Shown here: positions 11,232 to 23,015 of the stretch, piece by piece
How positions within the stretch are numbered: the stretch's first letter is position 1
How the letters are laid out: every line of letters starts with the position of its first letter
NCBI GenBank assembly: GCA_000320545.1
Contig: ADNK01000007.1
Span: 75,001-135,526, forward strand
Reading direction: 5' to 3'
Length of the DNA stretch: 60,526 nt
Source: Bigelowiella natans CCMP2755
Lineage: Eukaryota > Cercozoa > Chlorarachniophyceae
The notes under the pieces: model-generated
What the model was told of the DNA's origin: nothing
Database searches by the model: none
The model's input: the letters and a program-made list of their open reading frames with translations, nothing else
Translations under genes and position numbers: made by a program

Positions 11232-13258
11232 TCACTCAACACCAATCACCCTCCTCCCTCTCTCGGCTAGCCTCTCTCCCAACACCACACCACTTCTGAC
11301 AAGGATAACCTTGATATCTCCATTCGCCTCAAGCTCGAAATCCAATATCATAGGGTCATATTGGTAGCTCTTTCCGGAGGGAGGGTCCATACCGAGTATT
11401 CGGCTCTCATAGGGGGCGGAGTGGAAGAAGTACTCGAGCTCATACAACGCGTTCTTATTGTAGATCACCGCAGGATCCGTCTTGAAATTGTGGAATGCGA
11501 TTGGGTAGTTCGAGCAGCAATTCTGCTTCACCTAGTATGAAGTATAATATTAACAAAAAGAAGAAATGTTAGAATCTCATGAGGTTACGATAGTCGTTGC
11601 TGAAACTAAATTCCTCGTATCTAGTGCGTGCTGAAAACCATCAATGTAATACGCCTAGATTTTGTCGTAACTCAAGCGAGGGAGAAGACGTGATGAGCCA
11701 GTGCAGCAGCAACGAGGAAAGTACAGCAGCAATGGGGTAGAGAGGGAGGGGAGGGGAGGGTGTAGAACGACCTGTTTCTGGCCTATAGCACCCTTATAAT
11801 GCCAGAACCAGTCATGCGGGTCGCTTTTATACTCTATGTTGAATAGATGATCTCGCGGCCGGAAAGGCAAGAAGCGTTGGCGGCCGTTTCTATCGAGAGA
11901 GTCGGTGGGAACTATGTTTAGGTCACGCAAGCAGCCTCCCGTCTGAGGGTCCTCTCCTGCACCCGCCCGATCGGCGCATTGCGTACCACCGCACTTGTAG
12001 CACACCTTGGGAATGTTTTGGAGCCGGATCGATAGCCTCCTCACGGCCTCACGGGAGAGCACGTAGCATGTTCCCGAGTTATAAATGAGATTCTGACGCC
12101 AGCGGTGGAAGAGTGTGTGACCTACGTACCTGCGAGCGGTAGCAATAAAAGTAGTAGTAGTAGTAGTAGTAGTAGTAGCAGTAGCATGAATGGAAAAGTT
12201 AGAGGGAACCGACAAGTGGGGCAAATGGGAGGAGGAGGAGGAGGAGGAGAAGGCGATGGAGTTGTGGAGGAAGAGGAGAATAATAATACAAGCACACCAC
12301 GTTTGAAAGTAGCAGGATACATAAAAGAGTACAAAAGCATCTCGCACGTACAAACTAGATACAGTTGCAAATCAATTACCATGGCTGGTCTGGGTCAAGG
12401 TAGGAGCCGAAGACACGCATGTTCTCAGCGATGAAGAACGAGTCGAAATCCACCTTGGCAATGTAGTCAAATTTGTCTAAATACTCCTCTCCAGCCAATT
12501 TCCACGCACGCCACATCTTCTCCCAAATGTTCCTCGACTTAGGGTCGTCGTCGCGCGTCATAGGGACTCCCATTATTAACTCGCCAGTGCGCATGCGCTC
12601 TGGAAGCCACGGCAGATCGCTCGCTGGGTGCTCGGCTAGCGCGTTTGCAGACACGACGAAACGCAACACTTCTACGTGACTTCCCCACGTTTTCAGAATT
12701 GCGTGATACTGCTCCTCGACGCGGGGGTTATGCTTGGGAGGCCAACTAATTGGTACCATGGCCATTAGTCGTGGTTTCCATTTAGACGGGTGAAACTTGG
12801 TGGTGATGGTGGAGCTGCTGCTGCTGCTGACCCCCCCATCATCACTGCTGGGAAGATTATCGTGATGGTGCTTTGGCGGGGAGACTGAAATAATATTTTC
12901 TTCAACCGCTGCTGGTTTGTTTTGTCCCTTGTCGTACTGCTTTCCCTGCTGCTGATATTGGTCCTTGGAGAGTTCAGAATCAGAAATTGGGACTAATCCC
13001 GGAATCTGCAATTTATCAAACGAACGCAATCAGTTAAAAATCAGTGAAATAAAGGCCCATAAATTAGAAAATTCACATTTACAACACGAAATACAGCAAG
13101 GCTTCATTAGTAGGCAACGGGACCATATGCGATGATGCGTAGTAGTGGCCAGAATCGGCTCCCAGGCGCTCATGTGCCCAGAAATTGAAGCAGAGGTAAA
13201 CGACTGCTATTGCACAAAGAAGAGCACACGAAGTGTCTACATCCCGAGAGTTCATCAT
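11232..13258 (-). CDS. Core-1-type beta-1,3-galactosyltransferase (GT31), about 473 aa
   Basis: Four exons: 13258 to about 13121, 13005-12380, 12129-11772 and 11531-11232. The N-terminus is a short cytosolic tail then a hydrophobic anchor (CALLCAIAVVYLCFNFW), as expected for a type II Golgi enzyme. A Ser/Gln/His-rich stem follows. The catalytic domain has LKTWGSHVEVLRFVVS, the metal-binding DxD as DFD in KVDFDSFF, and the family block NSGTCYVLSREAVRRL. Beyond it come GGCLRDLNIVPTDS, GRQRFLPF, WFWHYK and a Cys pair (QNCCSNYPIAFH), matching the layout of glycoprotein-N-acetylgalactosamine 3-beta-galactosyltransferase (T-synthase). Family knowledge predicts UDP-Gal as donor; the acceptor in this organism is not known. 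The exon 1 donor has two in-phase choices (GTCCCG or GTGTTG). The gene is head-to-head with the ankyrin gene at 13949. Confidence 0.9.
12148..12180. repeat. (AGT)n trinucleotide repeat in an intron
   Basis: A run of about nine AGT units inside the 250-nt intron between galactosyltransferase exons 2 and 3. Confidence 0.9.
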
Positions 13259-13948
13259 CGCCCAGCTAAAAGATAGTGAAGAAGAACAGAAGGAGGAGGC
13301 GCGCTGCCTCAGCTCCCCTCATAGCCCGTGGCGAACACCTGAATGATCTTCGTCGGTCGTCAACATGATTTTTACTGATCGCCTATATTTCCGGAGTGCG
13401 ACAAGGACTCCAGCTTTGTCGCAATAGCAGGACACATTTCAGAGAAAGAAGAATTCGAGTGTCTCCAACATTTGCCTTACGACATAGCGTTGCAGTTGTC
13501 GTTATGATAGAAGTCAAATGCGTCTTGCTGATAAATTAACGAAAAAGAAACTGTCGGTCGGTCTTACACCAGTCAGCAGTAGCTGTTGCTCATCGAACTT
13601 CAAATTTAGCAACGGGTGGGGGCGGAAGAAGAGGCATTACAGAATACCGGACGGTTCTAATGGATTTTGCACATTCCCTCCGGGTAGAGACGAGTCTAAA
13701 CTCCATAAAAATTCAACCCTGCTTGTGTGTGCTACGAAATTCGGCGAGTTGATCGTGGGGGACTTCCTTCCATCGGAACAATTATAGACCCGAACCGTTG
13801 CAAGCACGAAGGGATGTCTCCCCTTTGGTTCGGAGAGGGGATCAGAGGCCAAAGATCTCAGCATCCTTTCTTTTTTTTGAAATCAAACAAATTTTGCCTT
13901 CGGAAAACATAAATTCAATGTCGACGCTGCATATAATTTATTGTCACG
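13259..13948. promoter_or_regulatory. Divergent promoter region between genes 4 and 5
   Basis: A 690-nt head-to-head spacer without an exon I can support. It has two copies of the word found in other divergent spacers: TGCGACAA at 13397-13404 and its complement TTGTCGCA at 13416-13423, 19 nt apart. No clear TATA box. Unlike the tail-to-tail spacers it has essentially no CTAG words. Confidence 0.5.
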
Positions 13949-15361
13949 ATGATGTCGGCGAAGTTGAGATGTGAATTTACACAGACTGATGTATCGCCGA
14001 AGAAACAGAAGTCACCAAAGAGCCCTAAAAGCCCTCAGAGTCCTAAGTTTGCGGAGCTTAAGATTTTCAAAGATGAAGCCAAGCGGCATGCACGAGCCAA
14101 AGATAAACGATTTATCGTTAGCTTGTATAGGGTATTCTGAGCTAGATGCCATTATCACTTCTTGATACTATCCATCACCACATTACAAAATCGATGGTTG
14201 CTTTTCAAAAGTGGACAAATTTCATTGCCACTAATAACTCTTTCAACACTTTTCTGGAACCTGCTGCGCTGACCAGGTGCCACACGGAGAGCAGATGAGG
14301 CCCAAGCGGCATTTGGCATTCAGCCATGAGATCGTAAGCCCAAAGAATGGCACGAGCAAGAAAATTGACTACAAGCTCCAAGGAAATCCTGAGTAATGCC
14401 ATGTGCCAAGATACAAAATTTCTCCTTCACCGGATATCGTGAAAATAAGAGATCCGAACATCCTCAACGAGGCATGTGCAGAATGATTATAATGTCACAT
14501 TTGATGTTGTTAGGTTTTATAGCAAAGAGTCTATGGAGAAGAGGAAGAACCTGTTTAAGAGTAAGCTGATTTTCGGCCAGGTGGAAGAAGGAACGACAAA
14601 TTACAAAAGCAACGATGTGAAAGTGTCGTTATGTTTTTTTGTAGCATTCGAAATTCTACCGAGTTTGGTTGAATTTTTTGTCTTCTCAATACTTGTTACT
14701 TTATGATTCTGTTCTCCGGTGGTAATTATAGTTTCTCTCCAAATCCTTACGCTAACTATGACACATAAAGATTCTGAGCTTCTGGAAAACGCATAAGATG
14801 AAGAGAAATAGCTTGCTTCCGAAGAAGAGTTACTTGCGTGGTCACATGCTAATGGCAAAGGTAAGGGAAATTGTATTTAGCTATAAATATACCAGTAAGA
14901 AAGATGTGTGACATAATTGAGACGACGCTTGGACAATAATTACAAAGGCGTTGGATTCCAACTTCTCCAATTCAAAAGCGCTCATCACTGCTATGCATGA
15001 CTGGAGGTCTTCCCCGAATATTGTGAAATAAATTTAATATCTTCTGTTGTAGTTCATACACCGACATATTCCTCTAGTCCTTTTGTCATTGCTTATCCTG
15101 TCCTCGCTCCCCTCGCTACAGACATGACTGTAGATGCAAAGAGATTGTTTCGAAACACCCTTTCGACAAAAGGAACCTAAAGAAGCTCGTCAAGTAAGAC
15201 CAGTGGCACACCTGCTACTTAAAGCTTTTATTCACATCGTTTGTTCGCTATTCTCCCGTCCCGTTTCTTGACAGAACTGACCCTCTCCTGGAAAAGCAAC
15301 TTAAGATTCAGATTCGAGAGGTTGGATTTCCACACGGATACTGTTGCTTGTCCTTACTAAT

Positions 15362-15405
<44 letters not shown>

Positions 15406-16698
15406 ACTCTCACTCTGTGCGCGGGCGTGCGCTTGTGTGTGTGTGTGTGTGTGTGTGGTTGTTGTTTGTTCCTTACTGCCATGGCGCACATCTTTAGAGG
15501 GATTCGGAAAAGGATATGAGCAAGTCGAATCTCAAGGACACCCAGCAGCTTTCGAAAGGCGGCGTCAGGAAATCATCCTTTACCGAACCAAGTAAGCTAC
15601 ATCAACACGTCCTTCCCCCCACCAATGTGTCTCCTCTTCCTCTATTTTTATTAAACGGTTCATTATAAGGGAAGGATATTGAGCCAGAGGGGCTTAACCT
15701 GTGGCAGTTTCGAAGATCAATGTTCGAGCTGGCCGATAAGTGGACGGGTTAGTACCCCCTATTTTTTTTTTCCCGCTCTGTTTGTATCGTTTTAAAGCCC
15801 AACCTTCCACGAGACGACATATTTTCTGATGACACCTCCTTCCAGCAAATTATGATTCTAAATGCTCTATCTTTCTTAAATATTTTCCCAAAATTTCTAC
15901 GGCAATGCCGTGGTGTTTTACCCGCCCAGATTCTCTTGATGTTAATATATATGTCCGTCTTCCTCAATATCGTCAGAATCGATCGATGAGCTGGTCTACG
16001 CGAGGTTCCTCTTCCGTCTCCATGCACGCATTACGGTTTAAGTCCACCACGACACCATTCATCATCAATGTTAATGCAATAGCCAATATAATTATCATCC
16101 TGCTTGCACGAAACAAATGTACCTGCAGCAGCAGCAGCAGTAGCAATGGTAAGGAAAATGTTAATATTGTTCCGTTGAGCTCATCGATGATTGCGTGTCG
16201 TTTTTGTTAGGTCACGCTAGCAGCTGGACCGCAGAAGAGGACTTGGATGTCTTTGACTGAGGTTCATTTCTCATGAGCGATGTGTAATATTATCTTGTCA
16301 AGTGATGTAACTCACTTCGTAGGTGTCTCCTCTATCAAGGAAAGAAATTATCGAGCCGCTGAAGAAAGTGATAAATAGATTGATGGATAGATAGATAGAT
16401 ATAGTAGTAGCAGCATCAGAAGAAGAGGAAGATGATGAAGATAATCTCTCATTCTCGATAATTAATACACCTGTACCTCAATCGTGCAGTGTGCGTGCGT
16501 GCGTGTATGTATGTATGTAATTTGCCCTTAATTATTATAATCACGTGCACAGGTGGAAGAGGATTTGATCTACAAACATGGAAAGAAAGCGGAAGCAACC
16601 TGCAGGAGCAGTAGCAGAAGTCGCAGTAGGCGACGTAGCAAGAAAAGACCGAATACTGCATACAGTGTGTTCTAACACTTGCACGCACGCGCACACTA

Positions 16699-16749
<51 letters not shown>

Positions 16750-16759
16750 TGCCTTTGCC

Positions 16760-16792
<33 letters not shown>

Positions 16793-18451
16793 ATGCATAC
16801 ATCGATAACAATACCTATTACTCTTATTCATACGAAGCTTGTGGACACATTGCAGAAAGGAAGAAAATCGTTGTGCGTTCAAGGTCGGTTCCAAACAAAG
16901 GGAACTGTAGCAGCATCTCCAAGCTGAAGAGCATCTTTCAAGAGCTAGAGAAATCGGACAACATGGTTCCACTTGCTTTTCTGCCGAAATCTGTAGTTCG
17001 TTGACCGGTGTCAAAACTCTGAATTATTAATGCTCCCGTGGTTTCTCTCCGGACTATCTTTACCCCTCCCTCCTTCTCATTAGAAACTGACAGAGGCAAA
17101 AAAGATGATGGTTCTGGACATTGTCAGAGATATCTCTGAGAACGACGATGTAGATGCTATTTTGGACCCGGTAGTATATATGTATACATGTATGTATGTA
17201 TGTATGTATAAGGTATGTGTGTGTGTGTGTGTGTATGTGTATTTGTGTTTGTGTTTGTGTAGGAGGGAGAGAAGGAGAGGGAACTAGATAGGGGAAAATA
17301 TAGATGATGAGGATGTATTCTTCTTCAGTTTACAAAGGAGCAAGCGCTTCACGTTGTCTCTAGGATGGGTTTTGTGGAGGTATTATGTTCTATCTGATGA
17401 GCTTGGGATGACTGATTCTTCTAAAGTAGCATTCCTTTCCGGAATGGCTTGTCGCTGTCTTGCGTTTATTCTCAGGCTGTGGAATTGTTGCTGAGGAAGA
17501 ATGCTAAGGTCGCATACGGCTTGCTCTTACTAAGCAAAAGATGTCCTTTGAGGGAGGACAATGCGAACTAGACAGCTCAAATAATAGAACTTACACAACA
17601 ATATGTATGTATGTATGTATGTATGTATATTTAATGTAGGATTGCTTTTCTAAATGACGAGATGAAACTTTATTACGATGGTGGTGTTGATGGGGGTGAT
17701 GATATATCAGCCTTTGGTGGAGGATGCCAAGGGCCGGACGCCCTTGTATCACGCAGAGGCAGCATTACAATCGGCAAAACGGGTGATAGTTTCGTGGACT
17801 GTGTTCCACCTACCATCAGATCGACCTTATGTTAACAGAATTGCATATTCAGAGTTATGTAGTTAGCAAACCATGCTGTTGTTGTTGTTGTTTTATGTCT
17901 GTGTGTGTATCTGTGTGTGTGTGTGTGTGTGTTTCAAATCTCGGGTCTCTGTGTTCATCAAAAAGGACGAAGATCACCAACTAGAAGCCCAGTACTACCA
18001 AGTAATTCGTCTTCTGGAGCACGCTGCGGAGAAGCGTGATGTACGACAACTAAAAAAGATCGAGAGGAGAGATAGCTCCCTGCGTTCCTAGTGCAGCCAT
18101 CTGCACGAACGCATCGCGTAGAAGAATATACAGCATGCTCTTGTTGACACTTACGGATATGATCACCATTGGGAGAAGGATGATGACGATAGTGATAATA
18201 AGTGTTTAATGAGCAGGTACCAACAAATTCGTCGTCTATGAATAGTCTGCAAAAGATCTTGGACGCTTCTTCAATTTCCGAGGCGCAAACATCAACTTCC
18301 ACATCCATGATAAATTCTCTCATCTCCCGCACTCTGTCCAGCAACACAGACATCGCCCTTAATCCCAGAAACCTGGGTGAGGGAATGATCGGAGTTACCA
18401 CCATCACCACAAGATTGTGTTTAATATTTTGTTGTAAGGAAAAAAAAGAGA

Positions 18452-18493
<42 letters not shown>

Positions 18494-19727
18494 AACAGTG
18501 TACTCTCCATAACACAATCTGAACACTCTAAAACATATACAACAGGGGGCCCCTTGACTTCATCCTTCGGCGGGGCTCAGACAATTCGCAATCGTCACTC
18601 TCGCCCACCGTTAGATCCCTCTTCCTTCGTATCATCATCATCATCATCATCGTCGTCATCATTAGCATCAACATCAGCAACAACAGCGGCAACTCATCGT
18701 ATGCACTTCAAACTGCCTACCTCGCTAAAGGGGAGACGGGTGATAAACACGGAGCGGCGGGCCAAATCTTCTGATCGAATTCTCTATCACACCAACAGCG
18801 ACATATCAGAAACCGGTGCATTGAAAGGGGCGGGAAGGATAACCCGGCCTCACGTATTCACAAGGAAGCATCGAGGTGTTGCATGCGTCGCATAGGGTGG
18901 AAGTCGGATGGTCTTCACTCTTCTTGTTTTGCGTGTGCGTAGAGCGCGTGTGTGTCCATCCGTTTTTCCTCTTCAGTTGTCTCCCTCTCTCTCTCTCTGA
19001 ATGCACACGGACACGTATGAATATGTTGTGTGTGTGTGTAAGTGTGCAGAAGAGAGGCATAGAGGGAAAGTGGGTGGAAGATGTGCGAGTGTTCGTGAAT
19101 TTTTGAGTTTCGCTAGTCCTTCTCTGTTCTTTATCCTCATTTGTGCAATCATTGTTGTCATCCTTCCTCTCCTCACGCTTTGTTTTGTGCAAATACTTGG
19201 ATACTAAACCTAGGTCAATCTGATGGAACGTACTTTGGTGGGATGATGGTTCAACGCCTAAAAAGCAATGATTCCTTGCTGCAACAACAGCCACGAAATG
19301 CTGCTTCTGTCGATCCGCCAAAGAGAAGGGGGAGGTCAAGAGGTGCGCCTCCTTTAAGATCAAAGCTGAGGCCGAGGTAAGATAGTGCTCGCTCAATGGT
19401 TACGATGACCGCATTAACCATTAATGGGTTTATGTGAAACTTCATCATTTTCTCTTGATTAATTCCTTGTCCGTTCGCACGCGTATATTTTTGTGCCATG
19501 TATGTGTGTGTTCACATTGGCTTCATGTCAGTTTCTCGGTGCCTCCTCGATGCAAAAGTAGAGCTCTACCCAAGAGCGATTCTTCCGTGCGCGCTTCCTA
19601 TATTAAAAGTATTACAAGCAAGCACGTTCCCTCTGCGCCACCAGCATTAGCCAAGAGCTCTTGGTCAACTCCATCGAGGAATCTCTCGTTGTCAATCAGC
19701 AACAAGAGTTGGACAAACACAGACTAG
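13949..19727 (+). CDS. Ankyrin-containing modular protein, 22 exons, 777 aa
   Basis: Exons 13949-14131, 14277-14333, 14482-14580, 14771-14860, 15078-15193, 15275-15320, 15498-15591, 15670-15747, 15977-16035, 16211-16261, 16323-16367, 16553-16664, 16856-16992, 17084-17170, 17329-17379, 17476-17508, 17711-17782, 17966-18040, 18217-18376, 18546-18875, 19214-19376 and 19532-19727 all agree in phase. The N-terminus has a TQT motif (13979-13987) and Ser-Pro-Lys repeats (KSPKSPKSPQSPK). A Cys/His-rich patch (FCHCLSCP, then HDCRCK) sits at about residue 145. An EF-hand-like helix pair (WQFRRSMFELADKW) lies near 240, and an Arg/Ser stretch RSSSRSRSRRRSKK near 330. Ankyrin-type helices occupy about 420-490 (ALHVVSRMGFVEAVELLLRK, then DAKGRTPLYHA). 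The last 280 residues are Ser/Arg-rich and look disordered. A scaffold role is likely, partner unknown; the TQT motif suggests dynein light chain LC8 binding. Confidence 0.85.
15364..15457. repeat. Compound (CT)n-(CA)n-(TG)n microsatellite in an intron
   Basis: A long CT run then a TG run inside the intron between exons 6 and 7 of the ankyrin gene. A very similar compound repeat lies at 16699-16795 in another intron of the same gene. Confidence 0.9.
16699..16795. repeat. Compound (CT)n/(TG)n microsatellite in an intron
   Basis: CT run, a few ttgcct units, then a TG run, inside the intron between exons 12 and 13 of the ankyrin gene. Confidence 0.9.
18454..18490. repeat. (GA)n microsatellite in an intron
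   Basis: An almost pure GA run in the intron between exons 19 and 20 of the ankyrin gene. Confidence 0.9.
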
Positions 19728-20632
19728 GAGTGTGCCAATAGAGAAATAAGCTGAACGACATTTCAAGTAGGCGAGAACAAGCGAGAGCTGGGAATGGTGG
19801 AGTAATGCCAAAATGCTTAGCTCTTAAAATGGTTTTAGTGCATTTCATCAAAGCTCTGCATTGCAGAGAATGATTTAATGAAGGACAATCTTAAGCGACT
19901 CGAGCAAGGCCTAAGCATCCTGCCCATTGTCTAGATTGCTGCGCTCGGTTTGCACCTAAAACAATACATCACGCGCGACTATTGCAAAGCCTTTTATTAT
20001 TATTCTCATTATAATTATTGCGCACACGCACATCATATATGGAAAATAGGATACCTGAAATGCAGCAGTTACACAGCTAGCTAGTTAGGGTGTGGCATAG
20101 CCTGTTTGTCATAGTCATAGCGGCTTGATAGCAGTAAGTTATAGCTGTTTTTCCTTCCACACGTCACCAATGTATTATAATGCCATCTCTAGATGTATAA
20201 GTCTAGATGTGCATCATTACGCTAGTATCGTACGACGGACATATCGACCACTAGTTGCTCCATTCACGAAGTTCGCAGCAATTCCAGTTGTCCCCCACAT
20301 GCAGCACAACGTACGTCACAATAATACTGCAAGAAAATACCCTCTCTAATCTTAGCGATCACATAAAATAGAACGGGATATTATACTTTTAGTCGCAGCC
20401 AGGCCTATATGTGCAAATATGGCATAAACGAACTAGTAGGCTAGCAGCAACGATGTCTATATCTCTTGTGCAGGCTGCATAATTCATTCAATCGCACCAT
20501 GATCTTGATAATTTATTTTAATATAGAGCGACATGGTGAAGCTTTGCAAATAAACACGTGCACCAAAGATTGGCTTTCACTATCGAAATGGCGAATAGGT
20601 CTATGCACCCTGTCCTTTTAATCTAAAGCTTC
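19728..20632. other. Convergent intergenic spacer 3, CTAG-rich
   Basis: No exon supported. It separates the 3' ends of the ankyrin and acyltransferase genes. CTAG words recur: gctagctagtt (about 20077), tctagatg twice near 20190-20205, gctagta, actagttg, gaactagtaggctagc (about 20430). It also has gcacacgcacatcatat and other alternating purine-pyrimidine stretches. Confidence 0.75.
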
Positions 20633-23015
20633 TTAGTCCTCTTTACCTTCTGTCTTCTTACCCTTCTTTTTCAGCATCAAGTTGGGAACATATAGAATTA
20701 CATGGGCTACAGCGATGCACGTGACATTTATGAACAGAAAGAGAATCATTGGAACGATCATGCACGCCAATAACACCATAAGTAACAACCCACAGACGCT
20801 GGGTGGAATACCCAGTATCGTCCTAACTTGCGCATGGTGTGTTCTATCGGTCTTATAAAGCTCGATAATCTCTTTCTCCATCTTGTCATGCAATCGCTTG
20901 CTGACTTCTTCTGGCGACTCTTCTTTTTTCTCATCAAGATTTAAGGGCATTGCCACAACTTCGACGAGTCCTGGTATCCCACCGATCTTTGCGCCCCACG
21001 GCCATACCTGGATCATATTACATGATTCATATGGTGATGACGCAACGCGAATCATTCCATTTTATGCTAACAACGAAGAACGAGAGTTTTCTAGACCACG
21101 CATCAGATAGGTGGAGACAGGCGTGCTCTAGATTGATAATTGGTGGGGGATGCCCTGTTGATTGGATTTACTTACATCCTCGCATCCGCGCGCGACGAGC
21201 GCCACGGCTTTCATCTTGTGCCTCATCGCCATCGCGATGCCTCCGTACCGAAATGGGGCGAGCGATGTCACACGTTCTCCCCTCCGCACCTGAGTATGTT
21301 CAGGATACTTATTGCAACCACTGATTAGGAAAAAGTCGTTGTCATCATCGTGGTCGTCATTTCGTTCGCAAGCAGTGTTTATGGTGAAAAGAGCAGTAGT
21401 GGAAGCTTTAATACTGACACCATGAGCGGTCGACTGCATAACGGCTACCTGGCGGTTTATAGTCCCTTCAGGGTAAATTAGAACTCCTCCCCCATTCTGA
21501 ATATATGTGTCTACATCCTTGCTGACTAATGCTTGCTTCTTCTTGTCGATGCGAAAATCGTCATGTGAGGTAGTGTTCCCCAACGGGTCGGAGATCGTGC
21601 CTGCTCTGTAAGACAGTATTTGTGTATCATGAGAAATCGAAGCAATATACCAAAACAACAATTGAAAATGGAAATATTCAAGCTCATTATGTTCGGCCCC
21701 CTTGGCAAGTTGGATTCAATGGTCGAACAATTAACTGACAGCTTCGAGGCGACGAGGCGACGAGATAACGACGAAAACGAATGCTATTGATAAGGCTTAG
21801 CTTGGATTTGATTTTAGCACCTGCTATTGCTTATGGCGAACACGGAAAAATGGCCCATTAGGCGGCACATTTCACCCCATATCGGTATTTTGAAGAGCGA
21901 CGCCGTCATGAGTGCTCGCATCTCTCCACAATCGGCCTGCGACAAGAGGGCCATCGCCACCAGGGAATCTATGAAGGAGGCGTGATTCATCATGACAACG
22001 GTTGCTGTGCCGGTCGACCCTCCCGCGGCGAGAATAGCCTCTTTGAGAGTCATCGCTTTCTTACTACCGACTGTAGGCTTATAAACAATCCTCATCCATG
22101 GGCACACGCCCAGGACTGTGCGGAACAATAGCCCAGCAATGCACCCGCTGAGCCTATAGGCATCAGCCTTTCTTATCAAAGGAATGGTGTGCACGAGACC
22201 GCATAGCAGCCGCAGAGTTAGCGTCAAAACAAGAACCCACGCTGCAAACCTGGACAAAATTGCGTGAGCAGATTTGCCGCGTGTTTGATGCATGAATGAG
22301 GGCAACAAGATTACCACATCTGGCAGCAAATATCTAGCATCGACGTAGGACGCTTCGTGCCTCTCTCCCTGACTGCCTTGTGAGTCTTCCCCTCGGGAGA
22401 TGGTTCTTGGGTTATATTCGTATTGGCAGTGGGCATTGAGGGGGTGTAGTGGGCAGGGGAAATCAGAGCACCTGAGTGAGGTACCAGGAGGGGATCCTCG
22501 AGAACCTACCGGTATCTGGAGCAACTACTACCATGGGAATACATTGATAACGCAGCTATTCATGGTTGTCGTACATGAGAAAAGCCATATATTTTCAGAA
22601 GTCTATCCTGCGACTGCATTTATCAAAAGCCGCAGGGCAAAAAGGGCATTAGTTCTTATGCATACAACACGATATCTTGTAATCCCGGATACTACCACCT
22701 TCTTCTTCCTTTGTTCCCCGCTACCAAGCCAAGAGGAGCACAGGCATGCATCGAAAAAAAAAACGAGCATCGCTATGCTGCTGCCTCCAAAAACCGTTCC
22801 ACGGTAATTCTGGCACTTGCGACAATGAAATGTTGCTGTCGTACGAAGCTGATTCGTTGCCGTTTTACAACTTGGTAGGTAGTCCTTCCTTGATCGTCAA
22901 ACTTCCCGTCCCTCTCAGCATACTGATCGCAGCGCCGTGGCAGAGGCAATAATTCATCAATAACGCATAGGATCAGCCCAACTAGCACAATGAGTAGTGG
23001 AGAGCTTATGTCCAA
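20633..23015 (-). CDS. Lysophospholipid acyltransferase (PlsC/AGPAT family), 494 aa
   Basis: Five exons close in frame: 23015-22872, 22515-21821, 21605-21449, 21289-21176 and 21007-20633. The N-terminus is a hydrophobic anchor (SSPLLIVLVGLILCVI). The acyltransferase domain shows the catalytic NHxSxxD motif as NHASFIDSL, then FKIPIWGEMCRLMGHFSVF, the glycerophosphate-binding YPEGTINR, and LAPFRYGGIAMA. A basic and acidic segment with a long amphipathic helix follows, then two C-terminal hydrophobic segments (CGLLLMVLLACMIVPMILFLF and its continuation). It ends in a KKKGKK tail, consistent with an ER membrane enzyme. The family transfers acyl-CoA to lysophosphatidic acid or related lysolipids; the exact acceptor is not readable. 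Its start overlaps the proposed start of the WD40 gene on the other strand. Confidence 0.9.

Noticed and set aside
18958-19396. Minus-strand open frames of up to 196 codons over the ankyrin gene
   Set aside because: They run across confirmed plus-strand exons and introns (18546-18875, 19214-19376) and contain repeat-derived Thr/His/Arg runs; phases of the plus-strand gene close perfectly.
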